Positions 1 through 12,990 of a stretch of DNA of 64,000 bases are shown here, in pieces. The DNA is from Serilophus lunatus. Its lineage: Eukaryota > Chordata > Aves > Passeriformes > Eurylaimidae. The number at the start of each line of letters is the position of its first letter. The first letter of the stretch is position 1. Position numbers and translations under genes: made by a program. The notes below the pieces were generated by a model. The model made no database searches. It saw nothing but the letters and a program-made list of their open reading frames with translations, and was not told where the DNA came from. The stretch lies in NCBI GenBank assembly GCA_013399895.1, contig VXBA01005361.1:1297438-1361437 (forward strand), read 5' to 3'.

Positions 1-110
1 CGCCCCGCTCCACTCCCACGGGGCTCCCTCAGGGTGCGCACCCTCCGCGCGCTCGCGGGATGTCGGGGCGGCGGCGGCACCGTGAGAAGCCGCGCAGGTG
101 AGGGAGGCTC
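1..110 (+). promoter_or_regulatory. CpG-rich promoter/first-exon-like stretch
   Basis: This stretch is GC-rich with many CpG dinucleotides, in sharp contrast to the AT-rich sequence that begins at about 160. It looks like the right edge of a CpG island that continues off the window. It would fit the promoter of a plus-strand gene converging on IARS1. Only 110 bases are visible, so a bidirectional or minus-strand role cannot be excluded. Confidence 0.55.
60..97 (+). CDS. Putative first coding exon of an unidentified plus-strand gene
   Basis: ATG at 60-62 has G at -3 and opens a short basic frame, MSGRRRHREKPR plus two bases. It ends at a near-perfect donor, CGCAG|GTGAGG (cut after 97). The CpG context supports a first exon. 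I do not recognise the protein and could not find a convincing second exon in 100-16600. It could instead be a non-coding first exon, with the ATG there by chance. Any further exons would lie toward IARS1, so the two genes would be convergent. Confidence 0.35.
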
Positions 111-3100
111 TGAGCCCGCCGGGGCGACAGGGGCTCAACCGCGCCTGGTCAGAGCAGCGCTTTAACACCACCACCTTCCTTTGATTTCTTTTCTGGTTTT
201 CCGTTGGTTTTTGGTTTTTTTTTTCTTTTCGTAATATTTACATTTTTCAGTCAATTCTCCAAAAATCGCAACCCTGATTTCTGAGAGAAGAGTCCCGGCC
301 TGGGACATGGGACCTGTGGAAAAAGGAAAAATGTGTGTTTTCACACTACAAAGGTGATATGATGTGCGTTACATAGACTGAGCAACTAACACTCGAGTTG
401 TAGAAAATTAGTAATTAAACCCCACCCCACAACTTAGATTTGAAGATATTACCTTTGCTCACTGCATTGTCAAAAAGAGGATGGGATGGCATCTTTGAAA
501 CATTGCCAGAGTGGTTAATGTTGGCTTTTTAACCAAACCGTCCTGGTTTTACACATAGGTTTAAATTAGATTTCACAACAGTTCTGTTGTGCCATGGAAT
601 CTTTTAACCCCTGAGAGTTAAAACCAGTTACCAAATGTCTCCAAAGCAAGAGGGAATTTTGAAGAGCAAAAAAATGTATTTGGCAGATGGGATGAGGATT
701 GTTTGATGTGAAGGATAAACACACACATCACACGACACCTGTACAGCTACAGCAAACAAAACCAGCATTTTACTTTGAATACTGGGAATCTTCCACTGCT
801 TTTTACTGGTGAATAGCAGTGCTGGCCAGCCCTGCTTGTTGGAGAGATGATACACTGTTAATTATATTCTGATTGCTATCTTGGCTTCTTCCTTAACACC
901 ATTTCAATTCTAGCCTTAACCTTATCTCAGAAGGACTTAAGGAAAAAGTAGGACAGTCAACATAACAAAAGTACATATCAATCCACATCTTTTAAAACTA
1001 TTTCTAACTTACTTAAACTGGGAGAAGGCGGGATCATGTTGTTGTAGAGCTTTCAGACAAGCTCATTAACAAAATCCAGACTTGTAGATCTCACCAAGCT
1101 CAGTTACCAGCTTTGGAATAAAAATCAGAAACCTGTAACTATTCTGCAATATATCTAGATTAGTTTGATCTTAAACCACATGCTCGCTGTCAGCTGAAAA
1201 TCAACATTTGTGGTGCTTTCCCCTGCTACATCTCCCTGGGTCATGACAAGGATCAAACCAACTGAGAAAAACTAATCAGGAATAGCAGCATTTCTGTTTT
1301 GACAATGCTTAGAAAGATGGCAGAGAAAGCCTGAACGAAATGTTTACAAAAATAATCATGCAAACATTAGGTAAATGTGGTGCTATTTTTCAGCTTGTGC
1401 TTATTAATCATTTAAAGCAGATGATGGGAGCACCGTTTGAAAAGCATTAGATGTGCATTCTGACTGGCTGCCTGCAAACACATTTGGCTGGGAATCCTGT
1501 GCTGCATAAAAACATTACATCCTACAGGTTGTTTTCCCCAAATACCAAGCTCCACACGCAGCTACTACACCTGTTAAATCCTGAGGATCCCAGCACAGAG
1601 CTCAGGATGCCAAAATTACACAGAAAGACAGTCTCCAAGCATGGGATTGCACACATCATAACACCCTCAGCAGAGCAGCTCCTGCAGCTGGAATTAGTAA
1701 CCCCAGAGCAGCACAAATCATTGCTTTCCTTGCTTCCTCTTCACCTGCAGATATCTGGCCCCTATGACTGATTTTATCAGTCACAGTGAATTAGCAGAAG
1801 TGGCTGTTCATCACTTCTGATAAGCAATGAGTGACAGGGCAGCTTTCTTCATCTTAATACCTTCTGCCTATGAAATTTTTTCCCCATGCAAAACAGCAAA
1901 GTAGAATTTCTTACATTTCTGACAACTTTAGATGCTGTCCCTCTATTTTTGTAGACTGTGTGACAGAGGTCTCACCACTTCCTTTTCTCCTTTGGAGATC
2001 TCTTACTACATTATTCTTAGGAAGCCAACCTCTTATGTACAGGTTTAAGACTACTTGAAGTATGATGTTAACAATAACAGCATCAACTAATTTATGAAAA
2101 TGTAACAATTCTCATTATGTTTTGGAAAAGCATAATGGTTTTGAGTTATGTTTTTCCCTAAATTCATTGTATCTTCTCTCACCTAGACACTCCTTTCCAT
2201 TCTTCTTCATTTTCCTGGTTAATGGGGGAATATATGCATAGTGGAGGTCATCTACTTTGTCAAAAGAATATGAAGGAGCAGAGATCATGTAATCACCAAA
2301 CACTTTGGAACTGTGCTTGCCTCAAGTTTGAATAAGCTAATAGTGAATTATCCCTGTCAGGCAGTTCTCAGGTTTGACCTTCACATCATTTTCACAACCT
2401 GGAGCACACTAACAAAACAGAGGGGGAATGTCAAGGAAATGCCAGTTCAGCAACTTACAGCTTGGCTGTGCTATGTTGGAATGAAACAGCTATTTGTAGT
2501 TCAGCATCCTTTATGAAATTCCTAAAAATAGATGTGTGCATTAAAGCACATAACTATGATGCTTTGATATCACATGTACATAACTTCTTCCACCCCCTGG
2601 AACCCTTATGCACTTACAGAGTTTACCTTTGAAGTGTTGCTGGTGCCAAAGGAGAGTTTCACTGAGAATAAAAGTGAGGAACAATTGATCTGCCACAAAT
2701 GTGGATTGACAGAGCAAAGTGCAATGGTAAAACCCATCACAATCCCTCACCAAGAAGGCAGAAATGTTGTACAAGGAGCTGTTATACAACAATACAGAGC
2801 TTTGTGAAACAGGAGCAGCAGGAAGGATGTTTGGAGTGCTCACACTGGACTCACATATGTGAAGTTTGACTCTTTTATAATGAATCTGAACTTATAATTA
2901 ACAGAAAGTTCAGACCCAGCCATAGCTGCTATTAAGAAAAAACTCCCATGGTATCATATGCCACCAAACTATGGCACAAGTCCAGCATCTGATAGAGTTA
3001 GAAAGCATATCCCTGTGAATCTCCAGAGTGATCTCCTGCAGTAATTTCACACCCTCACATCACAATCTCCCAGTGAAAACCCAACCAGTCCTAAGTCTCC

Positions 3101-3846
3101 ACCTTTTAAGAGCAAAAGTAATGACAAAGTCTGTGTCAGTAGCATGCCCTTGACATTGGCATGGTGTCATGTAGGAGTCAGCATGAGGGAGTTGGGTTTT
3201 GCATTTGTTTGAATGTCACATGCACTGCAGGAGAAGATAACAAAAATCTACCCTGTTTTGTTTAAAAAAACCCTCAAAACCAACCAACCGAAACAAATAA
3301 ATAAAACAAAAACCACACCAAAAAAAGGATTGCCCAGAGGTTAATAAATACATTGGGATATTGTGCACCCATCATTTCACTGTTCTAATTCAGCATCAAA
3401 GCAAAAATAGTCAAGTGCAAAGCAGACATTATATTGGCACTTACATGAAGTGACCTTGCTATGGCCCACCTTCAGCCATGTAAAAAAGGAGAGGGAATTC
3501 AGCTTCCATTTGATGTTAGAGGCAGTTGTACAGACACAGGGCCTCAACAAAGTTCCTGTGCTGTTGGCACTAATGACCCTGGCTAGAAATAGGATTGACT
3601 AAGAATTACCAATTGATTTCTCTATAAAATAAATCTGATGCTTCTCTGGCAAAAAGAATTCTCAAGCTGCAATTTGTAAAACCTGACGTCAAGTTGATGA
3701 TCTTTAACTGGAAGCACGTAGTCAGAAGCAACATAAAAGGCCTTTTTGTGCCACAGTTAGAGCTCGATGGAGGTGTCCACAGAACCTTTATTCTAACAAA
3801 AAAATTAAAATTTAAATTAAAAAAACCTCCACCAATCAACAAGAAG

Positions 3847-3853
3847 CCCCCCC

Positions 3854-3891
<38 letters not shown>

Positions 3892-3921
3892 AAGGGGGAA
3901 AAAATGGAAAATATATTTTCN
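3847..3921. repeat. C8-A36 homopolymer tract with ambiguous base
   Basis: Eight C (3847-3854) run directly into 36 A (3855-3890), followed by a purine-rich stretch and a single N at 3921. This is a low-complexity tract and a likely place for sequencing or assembly error. It could also be the tail of an old retroinsertion, but I see no recognisable body upstream. Confidence 0.85.
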
Positions 3922-5601
3922 ATGGTGAATGAATGGAACATGTATTTTCTGAAAGGGCCACAAGTTTACCAGATGAATAGCTTGGTTTGTCAGAAGCTAC
4001 TGAATAGATGCATGTAAGTGGGATCAAAAATTACTTTTTTGATCCCTGAGCTCATTTACAGCCAAAAATTTAAAAGATTTAGTAAGAATGGTATTGTTTT
4101 AAGAAGAAATTACATATTTTGTTGAACATATTTATTGACAAGAAAGTAATGAAGGAAAATGCCCAACTGGATGCAGCACTGAATTAAAAACTCTGAAAAC
4201 TTAGTGAGAAACAAAAGATGGTGAACTGTTAAATGTTAAGTCACAGCACATTTGTTTTACAGTTGTTTACAGTTTTAGCTGTATAATAATCAAAAAGTAA
4301 TCTCATACATGGTTCTTTCCTTTTGATTGTTCAACTTATTTTGTTTTTTTACTTTATTTTCACAGAAAAAATACTGATAGAGTGAAATAGGCACCAGTTT
4401 GCAAAATCCTTAGTGCAAGTAACCAAGATCCTGCATGTGTAAGAGCATTAAATCCTTGGACAAGGGATGTGGGTCATTTCAGAAGCAAGAGCAAAAATCC
4501 AAAAAAAAAGCAGTGAAAACAAAGCAGCAGCTAAAGGTCAGTACTGGAAAACCAGCTGAGTATTGGCAACCTTGTCTCAACATTCCTATAAATTTAAAAG
4601 TCAGTCTTTGCTTTCTACAGCAGTTTCCCAAAGGGAAACAGAGTAATTGATTTAAATGCTAGTTGTCATCAAGGGTTTCAGTAGAAATGTCCAGAAAAAA
4701 TACTACACAAAAATACCTAAAAGAAAATATTTATCAATAACACAGAATTCATGTTACAAACAAAAGTGAATTTAGCAAGGCAAACAGAATCTAGACATGG
4801 TCCCAGCAGTCATTTTGTAAAGACCAAATTTAACTTGCTGCTCCTTGGGTAAGAATAATCCACTTGCTTTGAAAATAACATTTTACAGGATCTCCTTTGG
4901 ACTGAAGGTTGTAAATTACATTTGTGCTATTTTTTTAGGAAGTCCTCTTACCTTTAATAAAAACCAGCACCAGGGTAAGGCAAACCTGCCAGCATACATT
5001 TTAAGCAAGGGATTGCTTTAAGCCATAGTTGCCAGGAAAAACAATGAGGAAGCCCTTGGATGCACTCAGGAGACCTGTGTCACTGCAAAAGGAAGTTAAC
5101 AATGCTGTTGGACTGCTCTGCAATTTATCAACACTGAGGCTGCTTTTTTCACTCTCCAAGTTTCTGGCCAAAATCTCTGCTAATGAAGATTGTGATTATT
5201 TCTCCGTTTCACTCTATAAATAGTCACCTTGAATCTCTGAGCAATTACTACAAAGGAACTCTGAGCTGAGATGAATGTGGGCATTCCTCTCACATGTGGA
5301 GGGACTCAGGTACCTCCAAGAAAAGCACTCCCAAATTAACCCCTGACCCTGATGGGATGTGCTGTCTCAGGGGTTTCTGGGGGTTTAACTCCTGGGGAAG
5401 TGGCAGCAGGAAGGCAGTTCATGGCCTTGGCATGTACAGTAATGTGGTCCCACCTGCAGGTTTTAAATCTCAACAGAGAGTTGCTTTTCTGGCTCACTTG
5501 TACAAGTAATATAATATCATGATTGCATAGGTTTATCTTCATTGCACTGGATCATGGTGCTGAAGTTTGTAGCACTCTTCCCAGACTCTGGGGTATGCAT
5601 A

Positions 5602-5631
5602 CGTATATGTGTATATATATATATATATATG
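5602..5631. repeat. AT dinucleotide microsatellite
   Basis: A run of about ten TA/AT units (5611-5631), preceded by a degenerate purine-pyrimidine stretch (ACGTATATGT). Confidence 0.9.
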
Positions 5632-6244
5632 TAAGTACACAAATATATAAAACAATTAAAAGTACACCCAGATAGCATTCCAGATCTCCTCAGACATCCT
5701 CAGTATCACCACTTCCGTCTTCCTATTATCTGGAGAGGAATTTAAGGTGACCACACACCTAAATTATGCACTTAAGGATTAATTAAGAATTAATCTTTTA
5801 TATTGTTTCATAATTAAATCCATGTGTCTGTCTAATGATCTTGGGCATATATTCTAGTGATGAATGCAAACAGCAGGAAGGAAAAAATGTGGACATGAAT
5901 TACATTTTGGATGGAAAAAATACAACCCTTTTTCTTCTTCTCCATTCAGCTTTTCTGTTTTCTTGTAGTATTTCAGCAACACACTGATTTAAATTGATCT
6001 AAAACCTTGAGACAAAATTTACTCTCAGTTAAAAACAACTTGCTGCTTTTTTTTTTTTTCTCAGCCAATAAATTGTGATTTTAATTGCACAGGAAGAAAT
6101 TTATAGTGTCAGCTGATTGCCCCAGATAGGGAAAAATCTGAATTGTTCTGTAATATTGGCAAAACAGACAAACAGGGCTGCATTAGGCAGAGCTTTGCCA
6201 GCAGGTTCAGGGAGGGGATCCATCCCTCTAGCTCAGCAGTGGTG

Positions 6245-6720
6245 AGACAAATCTGGAGTGCAGGGACCAGGGCTGGGCTCCCAGTATGAGAAATGGACTT
6301 ATTGGAGTGAGTTCAGTCAAGGACCAGGGAGAGGTTTTAGGGGATGAGAACATCTGTCCTATGAGAAGAGACTGAGGCTGTTCAGCCTGGAGAAGAGAAT
6401 GACCAAGGGGATTTCATCCATGTGTCCAAATTTCCAGTGGCAGGGAATAAAGAGCCAGGCTCCTCTCAGTGATCAAGAGGCAACAGATACAATAAATTCC
6501 AGGAAATTTCATCTGAACATTAAAAACCTCGAAACCAAAAACCCACCTTTTCTGGTTTTAACTGTGAGGGTGGTCAAACTGTGGCAAAGATTCCCCAGAG
6601 AGGTTGTGGATCCTCCATTCTCAGAGATACTCAAAAGCCAAGTGGACACAATTCTGGGTAACCTACTACATTTGTTCTTGCTTAGGGCAGGGAAGCTGGA
6701 GGTGCCTTCCAGCCTCAGCT
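6245..6720 (+). mobile_element. CR1 LINE fragment, sense on plus strand
   Basis: The order of diverged blocks matches the 3' part of avian CR1: CTGGGCTCCCAGTATGAGAA near 6272, then CTGTTCAGCCTGGAGAAGAG at about 6378-6397, the GAGGGTGGTCAAACTGTGGC block near 6565, CCCAGAGAGGTTGTGGATCC near 6593, and GGTGCCTTCCAGCC near 6700. The reverse transcriptase region is absent, so it is 5'-truncated. It is diverged and not mobile. The open frame at 6399-6827 lies mostly inside it and is not a gene. Confidence 0.88.
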
Positions 6721-9700
6721 CTGCTGTATCCCACAGCAAGGAGGGAAACCAGCCTCTCCTCCACTACCCTGAGCAAACTCCTTTGTTGAAACTTCTTTCT
6801 TATTCCTATCCCTACGAAAATTGTTAGTTAAAAGTTTTAACCCTGACCTCTGTCAACAACAATATACTGACAAACCACGGGTTTTCTCTCAATGTAACTT
6901 TTTATACAACTTTCAATTAGTCATGAGTGGTCTGAGTTTCTCCAGACTTATTGATCCTGAAAATCCTACATTATCTTTAGCATTTTCCAGTGATAACTGG
7001 ATCAAAACTATCTTGGGGATAGCGTTTGACACAGAATACCAATGCATTGTAAAAATATTCCTCCCAGCCTCTGAAGCTTTAAGATTTATTTACTCAAGTG
7101 AAATCCTAACACAATGAAGTACTTGGGAGAACTATTATTCTCTTACAATGGCATTTGCATGGCTTAGGTTTCTGTGCAACACCTTTGCAAATTTTACTAC
7201 TGGTCTGCTCTTATTCCTGGGCTGATGCTCTCTGGGTCATCTACAAACACTCCCTAACAAGGCAAATATTACTTTTATATATTATATTACAACTTATTTC
7301 TCTCACCAAAATAAACAATTTTCTGATTAAATAGCAGAATTAAAAGGAAAAATAATATCTAATGTCCCATCTTTCCTGTGGCAACTAAAGAGGTTACTAT
7401 ACACAGCCAGCTGTCCTAATTATGCCTAGAAAGCTTGGATCTCAGCAGCAGGAATGAACTGGGATATGTTGGAAAACAAAAGCTAGAAAAGCATTTGAAA
7501 AGATCGTGGTGGGTGGTCAGACAGTCCTTCTGTGACTTGCCAGAACAGTTCTGGGATCACTGGTCAGACTAAAAAGTCTCAGAGTCTTTCAGAAATCCTC
7601 CCATTTGCAGTCCCAGTTTGCTTTCACCAGGAATGAACAGGTTGGGATAAGCATCATCCTTCCTCCCCAATGCCCCTGGTTAATCTAAACTTTTTCCTTG
7701 CATTCTCTGTGATGAAGGAGCAAGTTATTTGCCCAGAGTGGAGGTACCCAGAGGGACTGTGCTGGTAAGAGCAGAAGGAGGCAGGCAGGGCTTGGGCTTG
7801 TAAATTAAGTTATCCCTGTTTCCTCTTTCAGTTCTCTGCTGTCTCTGGTTTATTTCTTGGTTGAACCAACATTCATTAGTTGTGTCTGCATTTAGTCTCC
7901 AGCAATTTGGAAAATTGAAAGTACACATTTGACTCAGTGTTACGGGAGCTTCCGTAAGGGAAATCCAGAAATTTCGGCACTAAAGCAAATGTTAAAGGTT
8001 TGGATAAAAAACAAAATCAACTCATGCAGTGTAAAGTTGTATCTGCCCCAATATAATTATTCATCTGCATGTAAGCACTGGGGATAGACCCACATGTATA
8101 TTTAGTTAAGATTAAAGAAAGCAAACCAAGGTATGAAGATACAATATCTGAAAAAGGCAGTTTTGCTATACAAGAGTAAACTCATAAAGAAAACAACCAT
8201 CTTCCACAGCCCAGTAAAAAGACACCAGCAAACCTTTATCCACTCTTGAAAACTTCTCAGACTACACACACTCATTACTTACTTCTAATGGGCTGCAGTG
8301 GCACATATTAATCAGAAAGTCTCCACTAAAGCAGTAATTATTGCAAAGTTCTACAACTCTAAGGGGGTGTTCGAGTAGATGTACTTAGTACAGATTAATA
8401 TTCTTTTAATTATACAACTTACTGGGATCTGAATAAAAATGAAGCCAGAGTGTGTGCTCTGAGTTGGCAGTGGTAGTGGCTTTTCAGGGGCAGGCACAAA
8501 TGACAAAACTTCACCAATCTCATCTTTTTCCCCCACTCTCTCCTATTCATTTATCATATGGTTACATAAAAACAGCAGGGAAATGAATTATGCATATTTT
8601 TTAGCACACTGAAAAGTTAATGAAAAGTTAAATACAACTTGTGTGTGTGATTTCACAAAGCACTTATTTGACCTTGCTAAGCTTGAACAGGCATTCTAAG
8701 ATTAGCCTGGCATGTATTTCATGTGTATAAAATACAAAATTGGTTCTTAAAACACTAGTACAGACTGTTTCATGCCTAAATCCTTGTTATGTTCAGTGTA
8801 TTTATAGGAAATGACTCAACTTTAAAGACAACTAAACCCTCTTTCCTCGTGGCACAGTGGTACAAGGTATATCCCTGAAGAGACAGCCTTCAACAAATCA
8901 TATTCTGGCCAGGCATGAACTAAGACTCTGCAAATGTTCCCATATACCAATTTTTGTCACAGTGGCTGTGAAACATTGCAGCATTTTATAGTTATATTCT
9001 CTGCTTTATTTCCTGCTCTTGTGCAGCAATGGAGAACATGACAGTTCCAGATCTGAGGTACCAGGTACCAATCCTCCCTCCCCACAAGGAACACAATGGT
9101 AAGAGTTGCTTCTTTTTCTTCACTCATTAAATAGAGGCAATAGTTTGAGGAGCTGAAAAAAATCATACTCTTAGAAGTTTCAAGATCAGCAACACCTGAA
9201 AAAATACTGCACTTTACATATAAAAAGGTTCCTTCAGTAACTCAGCTCTGCTCAGAACTCCTGGACTAAGTTTCAGCCTCAGTAGATCAGGTCTAGGTTT
9301 TCTTTACTAATTTAGCCAAAGAATGAGAGGATGAATGATGTTACACTCTTGTATCTCAAAATGGTAAATAGAAATGAACTGTGGGAAGTAGTTTTTAACA
9401 CCAATATCGGGAAAAATAGACTGTCCTACAGAAAACCACACATGACATTCAGACAGGTGCACATGTACCAGCAACCCCAGTTCTCATCTCAAATCCTTGT
9501 AACTTGCTATTGACCTTAAATCACTAAGTTAAAAAATATTTTTTCTGTAAATATTAATTTTCCTTAAATCTGTCTGTCCACAACCTTTTGGTCTGTAGTA
9601 ATTTTTGTATTATTGCAGAGCTCCAGACTTCCAAAGGATGAATTCCTGGTTATGTTTGTCTGACCAACAGTTATAAAAACACCTCTTTGTATCACGTTCT

Positions 9701-12539
9701 CCACTTTTGCCACTCTGAATTAATATAACATACTGCAGCTTTTCTATGATTTTAGTGTCGGGAAATTATACGTTTTTTTCAAAGTGATTATTCTATGTAA
9801 AATAAAAGGTTTTTAAATTGGCAATATTTTGAGCATGTTATTACAAAGGTGTATAAAACCTGTTTGATAGTATTGCCCCATGAGAATTACTTTGGTCTCT
9901 TGCAGCTCTTAATACCTTAAAATCATCAATTTAGGAAGACAAGCTTGCAATAAAGAGACTACATACACTCTGTGCTTCTGTGCCCTTATCTTCTCTTTAT
10001 TATATACAGTTGCATGAAAATCTTTCACTTTGTTACCACTTCACTCCTTTCCTCCTCCCCCTCCTGTTAGGATAGAAATTATTTAAGAATTAACCTGCTG
10101 GCACTGACTCCTGGGTCAGTTTCTCTATTTCTGTTTTGACATCATATAATGAAGATTAATTTGGATTCAGGCCCTGAATGGCAGCTTTGGGAGGAGTACA
10201 GAGCCAGAGCCTACACTGCTACTGAGCTAAGGAAAAGCAGGACAAGTCTCACAGGCTTCAAGTTACTGTGTTAACTTCTAAAAATGCAAACCTACAAAAT
10301 AATCAGCATATTTCTCATCTTAAAAGAAACCATGGGTTTGGCTTCTTTCCCCCTCAATGATTTCACTGTTGATGTCACATAAGAACGATGTAATTAATGA
10401 GTTCAGCAACTTTTATTTTTGAACATCACAAAAGCAATCTGAAAGCAGGAATTAACCTGGGACAGACAGATAGCCCAGCTTACAAGGAGACACTTAACAT
10501 TTAAAAATATAAATACACATTATAACTGGAAAAAGCCTTTCTGGAAAACAGCAAATTAACATGACCACCATTTTTTAGGAGTTCCAAGTGTGCCACTGAT
10601 GGTGGGGACAATAAAAAAAAAGGGTGTTAAGGCTGGACCCCCTGGAGCAGTCACAATGTTTGTGCCTTTTGTGGTCAGCACAGAGACAAGTCCTGCTTGG
10701 GAAATGCAGCTTGGAGTCTGATAATCCTTTGAGTCCACACAGAAGAGATTGGAACAGAAAGGAAGGAATGAAAAACCACTGTGCAGTCAGATGCCAGAAC
10801 AAGCTCACAGTACAAGAACATTGTCACATGTACCACAGCAGCCCAGAGAAACACGGAACAGGGAAATGATGCTTTGGGATCCTCAGGGCTATGCTGTACA
10901 ACCTCAGGTTAGTGCACCCAACAAATCTACCCTGGTTCTAGGCCTGTGCCTCCACCAAGAGACCAGCTGAAAACAGTATTTTACACAATAATTGAGGTCA
11001 GTGCTAAATATTTGATAATTTTGTGAAACTCTGTTTGGCTAAGGTTGCTCTTCTTCCCAATGAGCCGTTTGTGTTTTGTATTTGATGGCATCAACAGAAA
11101 AACGCCAGTTGGACACAGACCATTAAGTCCACATTTGCACTATCTTTTTGTAGATTTTCTCACTTCAGAATGATAAATGTTACTGGTTCTTTGCTTCTCT
11201 CCTTAGGGAGAGAAGACATCTATTTGGAATATGTATAGTCCGAAGTAGCCAGCGTTCCTTGGCTAACGTACAAAAGTGTTAAAAGCAAAGCACAGGTTCT
11301 CAGGGCAGTGACTGTACTCAGCCATGGAGAGGAGCAGAATCAAAGCCTTCTGTAAAACAGATTCAGAACTCTCTAACATAAAATTCAGGAAGTCAAGGAG
11401 AAGAGAGAGATTAGAAAAGAATACTAATCCTGCCATGCTGACCATCAAACATCCCAATACAGATGTGCTGGTACCAGGCCCTCAGTGCACGCACTCACTG
11501 TGCAAGAGTCACTACATGGTTGCCTTGTGACTTTTTCCTTCAGAGAGGTACTCAATTTTCCCCTAATTTAATTTTAGAGTGGAGAAAATAGAAACAGCTA
11601 TGGCTGTTTACTCATCCCCTCTGTTAGCCTTGAACTGTAAGTTTATGCCCCTGAGAGGAGAGTAAAGTGGCTGAGAAAGGCATGTTTTACAAAGACCATT
11701 AAAAAAGTGGAACCCCAGACACTTTTTTAATTAATTAGCAGAATTAAGATCAGGAGTAAGCTCCTCCCAAATCCACAAGACTAATAATATCAGCCAGTAA
11801 TTTGCAGTATAAGTTAAATGTACCGGTTTGGGTTTGTCCTCTCCATTGTCCTTTGGGGCAAGTAGCCATCACACAGAGAACTAAATAAAACCTGTGTTGG
11901 TTTGTTGCTTTTTTAATCTCCTTTCTGTGCCTTTAATGCCGTCCCTTGGATTCCTCTGACAGAGCTGATGGTGTCAGTTAGATGCTGTTTAATACCAGGT
12001 GAATGACAGAACCTTGAAGGTACCCAAAAATTGCCAACAAAATCTGTTTGTGCATCTGGCTTGTAGGCACAGCAGCTGAAAACCACAGACACAAGAGCCT
12101 GTGATGGGGATTCAAGCCAGGTCTGACTCATCTAAGCACCATTTGTGCTGGGTTGGTTCTTCCAGGTGGCATCAAAATGCTTTTAAACACAAAATCAAGT
12201 GGAGGGCAGTAAAAGCATCCAAGGTGCCATAGAGGTGTTCAGACATCAGCACCATCAACACACTATTATTGATCTCCAAACAGAACACACATCTTAAAGT
12301 TTCTTTCCTTTTCCATTGTAATTTTCATAGGTAGGCCAATGACAGGCTGAAATTTGTAAAGAATTTTTTGGAAATTCATCTTTTCCTTAGGTGATAAATT
12401 TAAGAAGTGGGCCAGAATAGGCTTTGAGTCTACTGTAGTGGTACAGCTACCCCCAGCTCCAGGAAAAACATCCAGGCAGTTCCTTGGAGACCCTCTCATA
12501 AGCCCTAACTAAACTCAGCCTTGATGAAAATCCTGTCAC
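6721..12539. other. Non-coding stretch, no gene recognised
   Basis: AT-rich DNA without a recognisable exon. The part at 9500-9990 resembles a 3' UTR: it has TGTAAATA at about 9546, T-rich runs, and AATAAA near 9949 followed by a TGTG/T-rich element. The remaining open frames are short and unsupported. Confidence 0.55.
9949..9954 (+). terminator. Possible plus-strand polyadenylation signal
   Basis: AATAAA in the context CTTGCAATAAAGAGACTAC is followed within about 25 bases by CTCTGTGCTTCTGTGCCC, a fair downstream GT-rich element. The preceding ~450 bases have a 3' UTR-like composition. It might end a transcript from the left-edge CpG promoter, but no linking exons were found. Confidence 0.3.
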
Positions 12540-12990
12540 CTTCCCAGGCCACCCATTCTAAGAACAGATTAATTCTTAGGAAGCTTCTCCTTATGTGTGG
12601 CCTGAATTCCCATCTAATTTAACTGTAAGTCTCTAGCAAATTAATTCATCACTATTCTCTTTGCAGTTACTATTTATTTATTGGAGACCCATCAGATCTC
12701 ATCCTCGGTCTCCTCTGCTGCAGACTAAATATGCCAACTCTTCCAATCTTTCCCCACAGGACTTATTTCCCAGACCTTATTCCTGCTTCTCCCCACTGGC
12801 TTCCCTCCAAATTGTCAACATCTTCTCCATCACAGGGTTCCCAAAATTGGACATAGGGCTGCAGTAGGAACCTTATCAGTAGCTGAGTGGAAAGATTACT
12901 TAATCTTTTCACAGAAATCCTGTTTACGCAGCCCAGCACTTGCTTTTTTTGGTGCTTGTGTTCTTTGGCAAGAATATGAAATTGTTAGTC
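12540..12990 (-). mobile_element. Old CR1 LINE fragment, sense on minus strand
   Basis: Antisense CR1 landmarks appear in order on the plus strand: CTCGGTCTCCTCTGCTGCAG near 12703, a CCAACTCTTCC stretch near 12734, CCCACTGGCTTCCCTCCAAA near 12793, CCCAAAATTGGACATAGGGC near 12839, GCAGTAGGAACC, and GCCCAGCACTTGC near 12930. These correspond to the reversed CR1 3' region, considerably diverged. Confidence 0.65.

Larger units (their letters stand above)
111..6244. other. Non-coding stretch, no gene recognised
   Basis: The sequence is AT-rich and probably intron of the left-edge gene or intergenic. It holds a long poly-A tract at 3855-3890 with an ambiguous base at 3921, and an AT microsatellite near 5602-5631. 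Open frames such as 1451-1771 and 2574-2807 (plus) show no family similarity I recognise and no clear splice context. I see nothing else I can name. Confidence 0.6.

Noticed and set aside
1451..1771. 106-codon plus-strand open frame near the left edge
   Set aside because: Considered as a second exon of the left-edge gene. No clear acceptor in a suitable phase and no recognised protein content.
3694..4017. Lys-rich open frame over the poly-A tract
   Set aside because: Created by the homopolymer and interrupted by the ambiguous base. Not credible as protein.
6399..6827. 142-codon plus-strand open frame
   Set aside because: It lies mostly inside the CR1 fragment and runs in no known CR1 protein frame. 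It is an accidental reading of repeat DNA.
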